From an uncultured Oscillospiraceae bacterium (GTDB lineage: Bacteria; Bacillota; Clostridia; Oscillospirales; Acutalibacteraceae), in assembly GCA_949293315.1 (NCBI GenBank), contig CASFCH010000027.1, positions 1-64,000 on the forward strand: a stretch of 64,000 nt of DNA, written 5' to 3'. Below, piece by piece: positions 43,415 to 52,278 of the stretch. Numbering within the stretch: the first letter of the stretch is position 1; each line of letters begins with the position of its first letter. The notes beneath the pieces are model-generated. The model was not told where the DNA came from and made no database searches. It worked only from the letters and a program-made list of their open reading frames with translations. Both the position numbers and the translations under genes were made by a program.

Positions 43415-43444
43415 CTGTTTTTGCATAAAACTATGCAAAAACAG
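43415..43444. other. Perfect 13-bp inverted repeat at the phage border
   Basis: CTGTTTTTGCATA and TATGCAAAAACAG with 4 nt between. It could be an operator, a recombination site or an RNA hairpin. From 43445 to 43599 no gene is seen. Confidence 0.5.
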
Positions 43445-43599
43445 GCGGTGTTGGGACTATAGGTGCAGGAGGTTCACAGTCGGGAGACATGCTGCAGGGG
43501 AAGACGGCAGACAGCTTGCGCGGTGTCTGCCGCTGATGCAGAATCACGCGGAGAGGAGGAACCGGAACGCAGGATCAAAATTTGGTGGAGAAAGGCCCG

Positions 43600-43917
43600 A
43601 TGACAGCGCGTGAGGGCTACAGACGGCTGGCGTTCGGCAGCTGTGCGGATGCCTTCAAGCTCCTGTTCCGGGAGGAACCGCCCACGGATCGGGAGATCGA
43701 GAAAATGGATCTGTTCTGTGTCAGCGCGGTAAAGCAGGGCAAAAACGGCGGACTGGAGCTGAGCTTTTTCAATCGGTTTGAGGCGCTGGACCGGCTCGCG
43801 GAACTGGAGCGAACGGAGTCGGAGGCCGGGCGGGAACCGCCCCCGTTCTATTCCGCGCTGGTGCAGGGGGCGCGGGCAATCACGGAAAAGGAGGGGACCG
43901 GCGGCGATGCGCCGTGA
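43600..43917 (+). CDS. Putative phage terminase small subunit
   Basis: 105 residues (MTAREGYRRLAFGSCADAFK...), mostly helical. No clear motif; the call rests on position directly before the large terminase, with an 11 nt overlap. It would bind the packaging site on DNA. ATG 43600 has GGAG 9 nt upstream; GTG 43585 and TTG 43582 are alternatives. Confidence 0.55.
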   Translation: MTAREGYRRLAFGSCADAFKLLFREEPPTDREIEKMDLFCVSAVKQGKNGGLELSFFNRFEALDRLAELERTESEAGREPPPFYSALVQGARAITEKEGTGGDAP

Positions 43918-45184
43918 CAGCGCAGGGGGAAGGGCGCGGGCCTATGCGCCCTTTTCGGAAAAACAGCTGCGGGCGCTGACCTGGTGGTGCCCGCCGTGCC
44001 CTTACCAGGCGGTGATCTGTGACGGCGCCGTGCGCAGCGGGAAAACACTGTGCCTGTCGGTCTCCTTTATATCGTGGGCAATGGATTTCTTTGACGGGGT
44101 GGATTTTGCCCTGTGCGGGAAGACGGTGCAGTCCCTGCGGCGAAATCTGCTGCTCCCGCTGATGCCGGTGCTGGGGTCGGTCGGCTTTGCGTGTGAGGAG
44201 AGCTTGACACGCGGCTATGTGGATATCCGTTTCCGCGGGCGGGAAAATCGGTTTTACCTCTTTGGCGGGATGAATGAGAGCTCCGCCGCGCTGATCCAGG
44301 GAATGACGCTGGGGGGCGTGCTGTTTGATGAGGTGGCGCTCATGCCGCGTTCCTTTGTGGAGCAGGCAATGGCACGATGTTCGCTTGATGGGGCGAAGTT
44401 TTTCTTTAACTGCAATCCCGAAAGCCCGGGACACTGGTTCTATAACGAATGGATCCGGCGCGCGGACGAGCGTGCGTGCCTCTACCTCCACTTCACCATG
44501 GCGGACAACCCCTCCCTGAGCGAGGAGACGCTTGCGCGTTACCGCAGGCTCTACTCCGGCGCGTTTTATGAGCGGTTCGTGGAGGGGAAGTGGGTGGCGG
44601 CGCAGGGGCTGGTCTACCCGTTTTTCCGCCCCGAGACGTATGTCCGCCCCTGCCACGGAAGCTGTGAGATGTACTATATCTCCTGTGATTACGGCACGGT
44701 GAACCCGGCCTCCTTCGGGCTGTGGGGCCTGTGCGGCGGAGTGTGGTACCGCCTGCGCGAATACTACCACGACTCCCGGATCAGCGGGGAGCAGCGCACC
44801 GACGAGGAGCACTATACCCGTCTGGAGGAGCTGGCGCATGATCTGCCGATCCGCGGGGTGATCGTGGATCCATCCGCGGCGAGCTTTATCGCCTGCATCC
44901 GCCGCCACGGCCGGTTCCGCGCGCTGCCCGCCGTGAATCGGGTGCTCGACGGCATCCGCATGGTGGCCGATGCGCTCAAGGAGGGAAAGATCGTGATCTG
45001 TCCGCCCTGCGCAGATGCGATCCGGGAGTTCGGACTGTACCGCTGGCGGGATTCGGGCGCGATGGACGCCGTGCGCAAGGAGCACGATCACGCGATGGAC
45101 GATATCCGCTACTTTGTATCCACAGTGCTCGGCGAGCGGCATGACGGCGGATTTTCCATTGCGGTGGCGCGCGGCGCCATGTGA
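43907..45184 (+). CDS. Phage terminase large subunit (PBSX type)
   Basis: 425 residues. ATPase Walker A GAVRSGKTLCL (~41-51), Walker B VLFDEVALM (~138-146), adenine/coupling region FFNCNPESPGHWFYNEW (~165-181), then an RNase H-like nuclease domain with YISCDYGTVNPASFGLW (~261-277), IVDPSAASF (~318-326) and HDHAMDDIRYFV (~393-404). Packages DNA into the head. The gene is intact, including nuclease aspartates. Confidence 0.92.
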   Translation: MRRDSAGGRARAYAPFSEKQLRALTWWCPPCPYQAVICDGAVRSGKTLCLSVSFISWAMDFFDGVDFALCGKTVQSLRRNLLLPLMPVLGSVGFACEESLTRGYVDIRFRGRENRFYLFGGMNESSAALIQGMTLGGVLFDEVALMPRSFVEQAMARCSLDGAKFFFNCNPESPGHWFYNEWIRRADERACLYLHFTMADNPSLSEETLARYRRLYSGAFYERFVEGKWVAAQGLVYPFFRPETYVRPCHGSCEMYYISCDYGTVNPASFGLWGLCGGVWYRLREYYHDSRISGEQRTDEEHYTRLEELAHDLPIRGVIVDPSAASFIACIRRHGRFRALPAVNRVLDGIRMVADALKEGKIVICPPCADAIREFGLYRWRDSGAMDAVRKEHDHAMDDIRYFVSTVLGERHDGGFSIAVARGAM

Positions 45185-45200
45185 CAAAAGGGGGTAAAGC

Positions 45201-46421
45201 ATGGCTTTTGGCAAAAAAAACAGAAAAAAGGACGTAAAATCCCCGGCCGTCTGTGTACAGACGGGGCGGCAGGCATCCCTTCCGGAGACCGCGCTGCCGG
45301 ACGGAATGTGCGGGCGCATGTACGAGGCGCTGCGGGAGGCGGTCCCGCTGATCGACGCGGCGATCTTCAAGATCATCCGGCTGGTGGGGGGATTCCGGCT
45401 GACGTGCGGGGATGCGTATCGAGACAGGCGGCTGGAGGAGTTCCTGCGCGCGGTGCCCGTCAATGGGACGCAGTGCGGCATCGAGGCCTTCCTCTCCGCG
45501 TATCTGGAGCAGATGCTCGTCTACGGGACGGCGGTGGGGGAGATCGTGACGGGTTACGGCGGCGTGCATGCGCTGTACAATGTGCCGCTGGAAAACGTGG
45601 AGCTGCGGCGCGGGAAAAGTCCGGTGGAGGTGCTTATCTGCCGGCGGGAGATGGACGGCGGCGCCTCGCCCGTGAAGTATCCCGAGCGGATCGTGCTCTC
45701 CGTGCTCAACCCCACGCCGGGGCAGATGACCGGCAACTCCATTCTGAAGGGGCTCCCCTTTGTCAGCGGCGTGCTGATGAAGATCTACAACACGATCGGC
45801 CTCAACTGGGAGCGCGTGGGGAATGTGCGCTTTGCGGTGACGTATAAGCCGCAGGGGGATGATGTCTCCCAGGCGTATGCCCGGGAGCGGGCGGAGCAGA
45901 TCGCGCGGGAGTGGAGCAGCGCCATGAAGGATACGGGAGTGGTGCGCGACTTTGTGAGCGTGGGGGATGTATCGGTCCGCGTTATCGGGGCGGAGGGTCA
46001 GATCCCGGACAGCGAAATCCCCGTGCGGCAGATGCTCGAGCAAATCGTGGCCAAGCTGGGGATCCCGCCGTTCATGCTCGGGCTGACGTGGTCCACGACG
46101 GAGCGGATGTCCGCCCAGCAGGCGGATGTGCTCACCAGCGAGCTGGAGGCGTACCGGCGGATTTTGACGCCGGTGATCGAGCGGATCGGCGATGCCGCGC
46201 TCTCCCTGCTGGGCGGCGGGCGGTGCTGCGTACAGTGGGAGGAGATCACGCTTCAGGACGAGGTGGAGCACGCGAAGGCCCGCCTCTATCACGCGCAGGC
46301 TCAGCGCATGGAGCGGGAAAACAGGACTTGGACACACGGAGGGGGAGCGGATGATTCAGAAATCGGCAAATACGGCGCAGGCGGTGACGAGGCCGGGGAT
46401 CCCGACGCCGGCGGAGCTTGA
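45201..46421 (+). CDS. Phage portal protein
   Basis: 406 residues. Portal-like order: N-terminal helical part with LIDAAIFKIIRLVGGFRL (~50-67), a beta-rich middle (GEIVTGYGGVHALYNVPLEN), and a C-terminal QMLEQIVAKLGIPPFMLGL (~275-293) followed by MSAQQADVLTSELEAYRRIL, common in PBSX-type portals. Forms the DNA gate of the head. The end overlaps the next gene by 71 nt. Confidence 0.88.
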   Translation: MAFGKKNRKKDVKSPAVCVQTGRQASLPETALPDGMCGRMYEALREAVPLIDAAIFKIIRLVGGFRLTCGDAYRDRRLEEFLRAVPVNGTQCGIEAFLSAYLEQMLVYGTAVGEIVTGYGGVHALYNVPLENVELRRGKSPVEVLICRREMDGGASPVKYPERIVLSVLNPTPGQMTGNSILKGLPFVSGVLMKIYNTIGLNWERVGNVRFAVTYKPQGDDVSQAYARERAEQIAREWSSAMKDTGVVRDFVSVGDVSVRVIGAEGQIPDSEIPVRQMLEQIVAKLGIPPFMLGLTWSTTERMSAQQADVLTSELEAYRRILTPVIERIGDAALSLLGGGRCCVQWEEITLQDEVEHAKARLYHAQAQRMERENRTWTHGGGADDSEIGKYGAGGDEAGDPDAGGA

Positions 46422-47331
46422 GCAGATCAATGCACAGGCCTACGGGGAGCTGACGGAACAGGATGTATATACATTCACCGTGGTTCTCTGCGACAATGAG
46501 GTGGACCGCGATCTGGAGCGGTTCTCCATCCCCGCGCTGGAGACGCTGGCGGGCATGTTCATCGGGAAGAGTGGGATTTTTGACCACAGTATGAGCGGAC
46601 GCGACCAGGTAGCGCGGATTTATGACTGTTATGTACAGGCGGACCCGGGCAGGACGACGCGGGCGGGTGAGATGTACACGGCCCTCAAGGCGCGGGCATA
46701 TACGCTGCGCGGCAGTGCGCTGGCGCGTGAGATCGAGGCGGGGATCAAGCGGGAGGTCAGCGTGGGATGTGCCGTAGCGCGATCGGTCTGCTCCGTGTGC
46801 GGGGCGGATCTGCGCCGCGGGCCGTGCGGGCATACGCGTGGGAATCTCTATGACGGCGTGCTCTGCTGTGCGGTGCTCGACGATCCGACGGACGCGTACG
46901 AGTGGTCCTTTGTGGCCGTTCCGGCACAGCCGGCGGCCGGCGTATCAAAATCCTTTGAGGGATTGGAGGCAGATAAAATGGAAGACATTACGGAAATCCT
47001 GAAGTCCTCCCGCGGGGAGGTGACGGTGAGCGGCGATCAGGCGCAGGCCCTGCTCAAACGCATGGACAGCCTGGAGGCACTGGCCCGCGACGGGGAGCTG
47101 TACCGCAAGAGCCTGTGTGCGGAAATCGGGAACCTGTGCACGGCGGTCTCGCCGCAGATGGATCCGGAAAAGCTCGAGCAGATCCTGAAAAAAATGACTG
47201 CGGACGAGCTGGGGGAGCTGCGGAAGGCTTTTGCCGCGCGAGCGGATGCACTGCACCCGCCTGCCATGCAGATCGCAGGCGATCCGCCCGGAGCCGGGAG
47301 GCGGACCGACAACAGTGAATTCAGAATGTGA
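46351..47331 (+). CDS. Phage prohead protease/scaffold (XkdF-like)
   Basis: 326 residues. The first ~200 resemble capsid maturation serine proteases: DREL-type strand VDRDLERFSIPAL (~47-59), FDHSMSGRDQVARIYD (~72-87, histidine), IKREVSVGCAVARS (~130-143, serine). A CSVCGADLRRGPCGH stretch (~145-159) looks like a metal site inserted in the protease. The C-terminal ~120 residues (MEDITEILKSSRGE...) are helical and fit a scaffold domain. Starts within the portal gene. Confidence 0.75.
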   Translation: MIQKSANTAQAVTRPGIPTPAELEQINAQAYGELTEQDVYTFTVVLCDNEVDRDLERFSIPALETLAGMFIGKSGIFDHSMSGRDQVARIYDCYVQADPGRTTRAGEMYTALKARAYTLRGSALAREIEAGIKREVSVGCAVARSVCSVCGADLRRGPCGHTRGNLYDGVLCCAVLDDPTDAYEWSFVAVPAQPAAGVSKSFEGLEADKMEDITEILKSSRGEVTVSGDQAQALLKRMDSLEALARDGELYRKSLCAEIGNLCTAVSPQMDPEKLEQILKKMTADELGELRKAFAARADALHPPAMQIAGDPPGAGRRTDNSEFRM

Positions 47332-47345
47332 GAGGAGAGCGTGCG

Positions 47346-47708
47346 ATGAACGTATCATTTCAGGGCTTTGGTGAGCAGGTTCTCACCTTTGAGACGGATG
47401 CGGAGCTGAAGGCGGGGATTCCCGTCAAGGTGACGGAGAGCGGTAAGGTTGCCGCCTGCGGCGACGGGGGATCGTTTGCGGGGGTCACGGTCTCCCCGTC
47501 CCGTGAGGGGCTGGCGGCCGTCCAGATGGGTGGATATGTGCGGTTGAAATACACGGGGACTGCGCCGGCTTTCAACCGGACGGTGGTGACGGCCGACGCA
47601 TCCGGCGGGATCAAGGCCGCATCCGCGGCGGGGGGAGACGCCGCCGGGCGCGAGGTGCTGGTAGTGGAGCTCGACGCCGCCGGCGGATATATCGGAATCA
47701 TTCTTTGA
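47346..47708 (+). CDS. Phage head decoration-like protein
   Basis: 120 residues, beta-rich and glycine/alanine-rich (MNVSFQGFGEQVLTFETDAE...; GYVRLKYTGTAPAF). It sits between protease and capsid, where small head-stabilising proteins usually lie. No firm motif. Confidence 0.6.
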   Translation: MNVSFQGFGEQVLTFETDAELKAGIPVKVTESGKVAACGDGGSFAGVTVSPSREGLAAVQMGGYVRLKYTGTAPAFNRTVVTADASGGIKAASAAGGDAAGREVLVVELDAAGGYIGIIL

Positions 47709-47727
47709 CGGGAAAGGGGAAGACAGG

Positions 47728-48741
47728 ATGACAGACTATCAGAATATTCGCCTGGAAAAGGGGATGTACGCAAACGGGAAGCCGTTTACGGCCACGCTGG
47801 AGGAGATGGATCCCTCCGAGCAGTACCGCGGCACGGCGCTTGAGGGGCTGGACGCCTACGAGCGTCAGCTCAAGCGGTTTGATATCCATGTCAACGGTGT
47901 CAGAAGCGACTGCGTGGAAAAATTTTTCCAGACGAGCGACTCTTCCGCGCTGTTCCCGGAGTATGTCTCCCGCGCGGTGCGTCAGGGGATGGAGAGCGTG
48001 GATGTCCTGCCGCGCATCGTGGCGACGACGACGCAGATCGACGCCCTCGACTACAGGACGATCGCCAGCGTGCCGGAGGAGGATGAGCGGGAACTCAAGG
48101 CAGTGGCGGAGGGGGCCAGGATCCCGGAGACAGCCGTGCGCACCAAGGAAAATCTGGTCCGCCTGCACAAGCGCGGCCGGATGCTGGTGGCGTCCTATGA
48201 GGCGGTGCGCTTCCAGCGGCTGGATCTGTTTACGATCACACTGCGCCAGATCGGCGCCTATATCGCCAAATCCCAGCTGCGCGACGCGGTGGATGTGCTG
48301 CTCAACGGAGACGGAAATGAAAATCCGGCCCAGCAGTTGGAGACGGCGGAGAGCGGCAGTATTGCCTATGGGGATCTGGTGGCTCTCTGGAATGCATTTG
48401 ATCCCTATGAGCTCAATACGATGATCGCCTCCCCGGACATGATGGAGCAGCTGCTCATGCTGGACGAGTTCCGCGACGCCGTTGCGGGGATGGACTTCCA
48501 CGCCAGCGGGCGGATGATCACGCCGGTCGGGGCGGATCTGATCAAGTCCGCGGCGGTTGGAAGCGGCACGGTGATCGGGCTGGATCATTCCTGTGCGCTG
48601 GAAATGGTGCGCGGGGGGAATGTGACGACCGATTACGACCGCCTGATCGACCGCCAGCTGGAGCGCGCGGCGATCACATCCATCGCCGGATTTGCCAAAA
48701 TTTTTGACGGGGCGTCCCGGGCGCTCGTTCTGGCGGAATAG
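47728..48741 (+). CDS. Phage major capsid protein
   Basis: 337 residues, probably HK97 fold of the XkdG group. Long N-terminal arm, LFPEYVSRAVRQGMESVDVL (~78-97), the beta-hinge AEGARIPETAVRTKENLVRL, DAVDVLLNGDGNE (~188-200), and a C-terminal A-domain (FDPYELNTMIASPDMMEQLL). Its position after the protease and decoration genes supports the call. Confidence 0.82.
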   Translation: MTDYQNIRLEKGMYANGKPFTATLEEMDPSEQYRGTALEGLDAYERQLKRFDIHVNGVRSDCVEKFFQTSDSSALFPEYVSRAVRQGMESVDVLPRIVATTTQIDALDYRTIASVPEEDERELKAVAEGARIPETAVRTKENLVRLHKRGRMLVASYEAVRFQRLDLFTITLRQIGAYIAKSQLRDAVDVLLNGDGNENPAQQLETAESGSIAYGDLVALWNAFDPYELNTMIASPDMMEQLLMLDEFRDAVAGMDFHASGRMITPVGADLIKSAAVGSGTVIGLDHSCALEMVRGGNVTTDYDRLIDRQLERAAITSIAGFAKIFDGASRALVLAE

Positions 48742-48781
48742 AGAAGACCGCGGGCAGATCTGCCCGCCCAGGGGGGATCAG

Positions 48782-49168
48782 ATGACAGAGGAAGAGCGGG
48801 GAAAGCTGCATGAACTGGAGCGGGAGATCCGGTACCGGATGGACAGGCTCTATCATGTGGAGGCAGAGGATGAGACGGCAGGAGCCGCGGCACGCCTTGC
48901 CGCGCGGGAGCTGTTTGAACGCCGGCGGAGTGATGCGGTGCTGGATGATGAGCGGCTGCTGGCGGCGGGGGCGGCGGAGGCCTGCTGCCAGTATCTCCTG
49001 ATGACGCAGGCGCAGGAGGGCGGCGTGACGCGCTTTCAGGCCGGGGATGTGGCCTACTCCGTGACCGGGGGCAGTCCGGAGCAGGCGATGCTCGGCAGGG
49101 ACCGCCTGATGGCGCAGGCCGCCTGCCTGCTGCGGGATCCGGCCTCATTCGTATTCAGGGGGGTGTAG
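48782..49168 (+). CDS. Phage head-tail connector-like protein
   Basis: 128 residues, helical (EEERGKLHELEREIRYRMD, ~3-21; LLAAGAAEACCQYLLMTQAQ). Likely the adaptor that binds the portal, by position and helical nature. Confidence 0.6.
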   Translation: MTEEERGKLHELEREIRYRMDRLYHVEAEDETAGAAARLAARELFERRRSDAVLDDERLLAAGAAEACCQYLLMTQAQEGGVTRFQAGDVAYSVTGGSPEQAMLGRDRLMAQAACLLRDPASFVFRGV

Positions 49169-49170
49169 GG

Positions 49171-49518
49171 ATGAACCCATCGGAACAGATCCGCCGGGAG
49201 CTTGAAAAATGTGGGGAGACGGTTTGTCTCGGATGGGAGGACGGGCGCCGCGGCGCGCAGTACCGGGCGCTGATCGAGCCCCTGCGATATAAAAATAAAA
49301 TGTACCTGGAGGGGACGCAGACGCCGATCGGACTGAATGCGCGCGGATATTATCTGTACATCGGGCCGGCCGATCAGGAGGTTGAGGCCGGGGACGGGAT
49401 ATTTCTGATTCGGGGGAGCCGGCGGTACGAGATCGACCGCGCCGAGTGTGTGGTATATCGGGGGCAGACGGTTTACCGATGGGCGGTGCTGAGAAATTAC
49501 ACGGAGGCGGAGACATGA
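49171..49518 (+). CDS. Phage head-completion-like protein
   Basis: 115 residues, beta-rich (LIEPLRYKNKMYLEGTQTPI; YYLYIGPADQEVEAGDGIFL). A stopper-type neck protein fits the size and place. It starts 2 nt after the connector stop and overlaps the next gene by 4 nt. Confidence 0.6.
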   Translation: MNPSEQIRRELEKCGETVCLGWEDGRRGAQYRALIEPLRYKNKMYLEGTQTPIGLNARGYYLYIGPADQEVEAGDGIFLIRGSRRYEIDRAECVVYRGQTVYRWAVLRNYTEAET

Positions 49519-49937
49519 TCGACACTTTGATCCGCGAGCTGTGCGGACTGCTGCAGAGCTGTGAGGGACTGAAGGGGATTCGGTTTGTCCCTGAATTTCC
49601 CGGGAAAAGCATGGAGGGGCCGCTGCGCGTAAAGACGGTGAGCGTCGGGATGGAGGCCGCAGAGATTGCGGATACCGGCGTCGGACGCGTAATCGGTGCG
49701 GAGATGCGGGGCTGTCGGGCGGAGATCACGCTGGATCTGGGGATTCACGTCCCGTTTTCCGTCGGCGCGCAGGAGCTGTACGCCATTTTATCCACCATGA
49801 CGGATGTGCTGCTGTTTGACGGCGCATATGCGCTGCTGCACCTGCGCTGTGGGAGCGTGTCCGCAGACCGGAATACCGGGGCGTTTACGCTGCATGTCTC
49901 CATGACCTTCCGGGTGGATTTTACAAGGGGGGATTGA
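49515..49937 (+). CDS. Phage neck/tail-terminator-like protein
   Basis: 140 residues (MIDTLIRELCGLLQSCEGLK...). Mixed alpha-beta with an amphipathic N-terminal helix and TLHVSMTFRVDF at the end, like XkdJ/tail terminators that cap the tail at the neck. ATGA overlap with the previous gene. Confidence 0.55.
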   Translation: MIDTLIRELCGLLQSCEGLKGIRFVPEFPGKSMEGPLRVKTVSVGMEAAEIADTGVGRVIGAEMRGCRAEITLDLGIHVPFSVGAQELYAILSTMTDVLLFDGAYALLHLRCGSVSADRNTGAFTLHVSMTFRVDFTRGD

Positions 49938-49938
49938 T

Positions 49939-50316
49939 GTGATTGCGGTATCGGGGCCGGTCGAGCCGCAGGAGATGCGTGTGTGCATTGACGGAGAGCC
50001 GGCCGCATTCGTTCTGGAGTGCACTTATGAAATGATCCGGGACGGGGAGATTGTCTGCCCGGTGGGCGCTCAGGTGTGTGCGGCGGTGGCCGTGGGGAGC
50101 TGTACCTATGCGGTGGAACTCCGGCGTTTTACGACGGCGCTGGCGGATGGCTGGTCCGGACGGCGCGGCTTTGAGATGACGGTCGAGACGGCGGAAGAGC
50201 GCCTGCGCTTTACCGGCTGTGAATGGCTGGAGATCCGCCGCCGGATTACAGCGGGCAGCGAGCTGACCGAACAGGTGCGCATTGCCGCCCGGGGCATGGA
50301 AAAGGAGGCGCTGTGA
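49939..50316 (+). CDS. Phage tail-tube-like protein
   Basis: 125 residues, beta-rich: VCIDGEPAAFVLECTYEMIR (~15-34), GSCTYAVELRRFTTALADG, FTGCEWLEIRRRI (~93-105), EQVRIAARG. The strand pattern and the ending resemble XkdM-type tube proteins, but identity is not certain. The start is GTG 49939 after GGGGGA. If right, it is the only tube gene, and no sheath precedes it. Confidence 0.5.
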   Translation: MIAVSGPVEPQEMRVCIDGEPAAFVLECTYEMIRDGEIVCPVGAQVCAAVAVGSCTYAVELRRFTTALADGWSGRRGFEMTVETAEERLRFTGCEWLEIRRRITAGSELTEQVRIAARGMEKEAL

Positions 50317-50447
50317 TGGATCTGACAATCATGGACGACACAGGGGAAAACGAGACACAGGCGGAGCAGATGGAGCGCCTTTCCCGCCTGATCGAACGGG
50401 AGAGCCGGCGGTATCCGCCCGACTTTGACAGACGGGGAGGCGAATAG
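50316..50447 (+). CDS. 43-residue ORF in the tape-measure position
   Basis: 43 residues (MDLTIMDDTGENETQAEQME...), with one amphipathic helix (~17-32) and an arginine-rich end. It starts on the stop of the previous gene (TGATG) after AAGGAGG, so translation is well supported. In PBSX-like clusters the chaperone and tape-measure genes lie here; this tiny gene is all that occupies the spot. Confidence 0.6.
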   Translation: MDLTIMDDTGENETQAEQMERLSRLIERESRRYPPDFDRRGGE

Positions 50448-50450
50448 ACG

Positions 50451-50954
50451 GTGATTTTTCAGTTCCGCGCCTTCCGGTTCCCGGTCAACCCGCAGCGCCT
50501 TGAGATCGGGGAGGGCCCCCGTGTCCAGACGCACGCTCTCGCGCAGACGGGTTATCTGCTGCTCCCGGCTGCGGGCGCCCCCGCGGTGATCCGCGGGAGC
50601 GGTGTGTTCACGGGCGGCGGAGCGGCGGATGATTTCAGACGCCTGCGGGCGGAGTACCTGAGCGGCGGAAGCGGGGTGCTGATTCTCGGGGCCTACGGGA
50701 GTCTGGACGCCGTTTTTCGCACGCTGACGTGTACCGGCCGCCAGGGGGACAGTGTGGGCTATGATTTTGAGTTTGTGGAGTTCCCCGTAACGCGCACGCA
50801 GGCCAGCGGTGTGACGCACACGGCGCGCGCAGGCGAGACGCTCTGGGAGATCGCGCGCCGCTATGGGGTCCCCGTGGAGCGTCTGATGGCGCTCAACCCC
50901 CATTTGCGTACGCCGGGCGATCTTTCACCCGGTCAGGAGGTGTTTGTATGCTGA
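50451..50954 (+). CDS. Phage LysM baseplate/tail protein (XkdP-like)
   Basis: 167 residues. N-terminal tail domain (FQFRAFRFPVNPQRLEIGEG, ~3-22; GSGVLILGAYGSLDAVFRTL), C-terminal LysM motif (HTARAGETLWEIARRYGV, ~122-139; NPHLRTPGDLSPGQEVFV). Links tube and hub in contractile tails. GTG 50451 start; it overlaps the next gene by 7 nt. Confidence 0.82.
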   Translation: MIFQFRAFRFPVNPQRLEIGEGPRVQTHALAQTGYLLLPAAGAPAVIRGSGVFTGGGAADDFRRLRAEYLSGGSGVLILGAYGSLDAVFRTLTCTGRQGDSVGYDFEFVEFPVTRTQASGVTHTARAGETLWEIARRYGVPVERLMALNPHLRTPGDLSPGQEVFVC

Positions 50955-51958
50955 AGCTGGAGATGACGGATCTTTCAGGCCGGCACTTTGAGACCGGGGC
51001 GATCGAGCGGCTGGAATTTTCCGACAGGCTGGACACACCCGCGCAGGCGATGACCGCGCGCGTCCTCCGCCCGGAGCGTATGGGGGAGCTTATGTCCGTG
51101 CGCGCCCTCTATGGCGGGGTGGTCTTTTTTGAGGGACAGGTGGATGAGGAGACATATACCCTGACTGCGGAGCGGGACGATCTTGAGATCAGCGCCCGGT
51201 CGGCTGCGGCGGCTCTGATCGACAATGAGGCCGTCCCGGCGGGGTACAACTGCCCGTGCCTGGAGGACCTTTACAAGCTGCACCTGAAGCCGTACGGCGT
51301 GCGCGGCTGCCGGGGCAGCGCGCGGCGATGCCCCGCCGTCTACCCCGTGTATGCGGGGACGAGCGAGTGGGAGGTGGTGCGCGACTTCTGTATGGGCGTG
51401 CTGGGTGTCATGCCCCGGATGGATGAGGGGATGATCCTGGACGCCACCGGGGAGCCCACCGGGCGGACGGTTGTGTTCGGCGGCCGTGCCCCCGGCGCTT
51501 ACCGCTATACGTCGCTGTGTGTGCGCCGCGTGCGCAGCGGTGTGATCGGGGAGATTGTCTACCGCGCCGAGCAGGACGGGGCATATCTCTACCACGCGCA
51601 CAGCAGGGCGGCAGAACAGCGTGCAATCACGGCGCGGCAGGTCGTCAACCTTTCCGGCATGGCGGACTGGGAAAAGAGTTCGGCGATCAGCAGGCGCTTT
51701 CTCGCCTCCGAGCAGGGGAGTGAGGAAATCGTTGTCAAGTCGCCGCAGTATGTGCGGTGCCGTCCGGGGGACAGGGCGCGGATCTGCGCTCCGACCGGGT
51801 CCGTGGACGGATACGTGATCTATGAGATCGGCTATCAGCTCTCCGGCGGCGGGCTTGCCAGCCGGGCGGTACTGCGGCCGGAGCGCCATATCAGGGGGTG
51901 GAGCAAAAATGTGGCTGACACAGCAGCTGTTGTCACGCAGCAAAATGCGCGGCAATGA
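50948..51958 (+). CDS. Phage baseplate hub protein (XkdQ/gpD-like)
   Basis: 336 residues. Hub-type beta domains: IERLEFSDRLDTPAQAMTAR (~19-38), FEGQVDEETYTL, YAGTSEWEVVRDFCMGVLGV (~135-154), VKSPQYVRCRPGDRARICAP near the end. It anchors the spike. Position between LysM and spike genes supports it. Confidence 0.75.
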   Translation: MLKLEMTDLSGRHFETGAIERLEFSDRLDTPAQAMTARVLRPERMGELMSVRALYGGVVFFEGQVDEETYTLTAERDDLEISARSAAAALIDNEAVPAGYNCPCLEDLYKLHLKPYGVRGCRGSARRCPAVYPVYAGTSEWEVVRDFCMGVLGVMPRMDEGMILDATGEPTGRTVVFGGRAPGAYRYTSLCVRRVRSGVIGEIVYRAEQDGAYLYHAHSRAAEQRAITARQVVNLSGMADWEKSSAISRRFLASEQGSEEIVVKSPQYVRCRPGDRARICAPTGSVDGYVIYEIGYQLSGGGLASRAVLRPERHIRGWSKNVADTAAVVTQQNARQ

Positions 51959-52277
51959 GCGGGGACGCGTGACGATGAATGAGGGCGGCCGCCTGTGTGT
52001 GAGCGCGGCGGTGAACGAGCAGCGTGTGGAGGCGTATACGCCTTACGGGTACACCTCCCTGCCGCCGGCGGGGACGCAGGTGCTGCTGATCCCAAGTGCG
52101 CAGGGCTCCGTCTGTGCAGGCGCGCGCGGAGATCCCTCCGGTTTAAAGGCGGGGGAAATCCGCCTGTGCGCCGCGGGCGGGGCGTCCATCGTGCTGAAAA
52201 ACAGCGGCGAAATCCTGCTCAACGGCCTGGTGATCACCCGGGACGGGAAGATATCGGGATATCAAAAGGAGGGCTGA
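51909..52277 (+). CDS. Phage baseplate spike/assembly protein V-like
   Basis: 122 residues. RGRVTMNEGGRLCVSAAVNE (~18-37) and GTQVLLIPSAQGSVCAGA form an OB-fold; ASIVLKNSGEILLNGLVITR (~93-112) is a repeat-like beta-helix segment as in gpV spikes. It starts inside the hub gene (50 nt overlap) at ATG 51909. Confidence 0.7.
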   Translation: MWLTQQLLSRSKMRGNERGRVTMNEGGRLCVSAAVNEQRVEAYTPYGYTSLPPAGTQVLLIPSAQGSVCAGARGDPSGLKAGEIRLCAAGGASIVLKNSGEILLNGLVITRDGKISGYQKEG

Positions 52278-52278
52278 A

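Noticed and set aside
42508-43428. Plus-strand ORFs in the tandem units (start MSNSK or MTSNN, 67-85 residues)
   Set aside because: They begin inside or just after the terminator T-run, have no ribosome binding site, and lie antisense to the minus-strand peptide. They are alike only because the units are repeats, and the third one loses its end.
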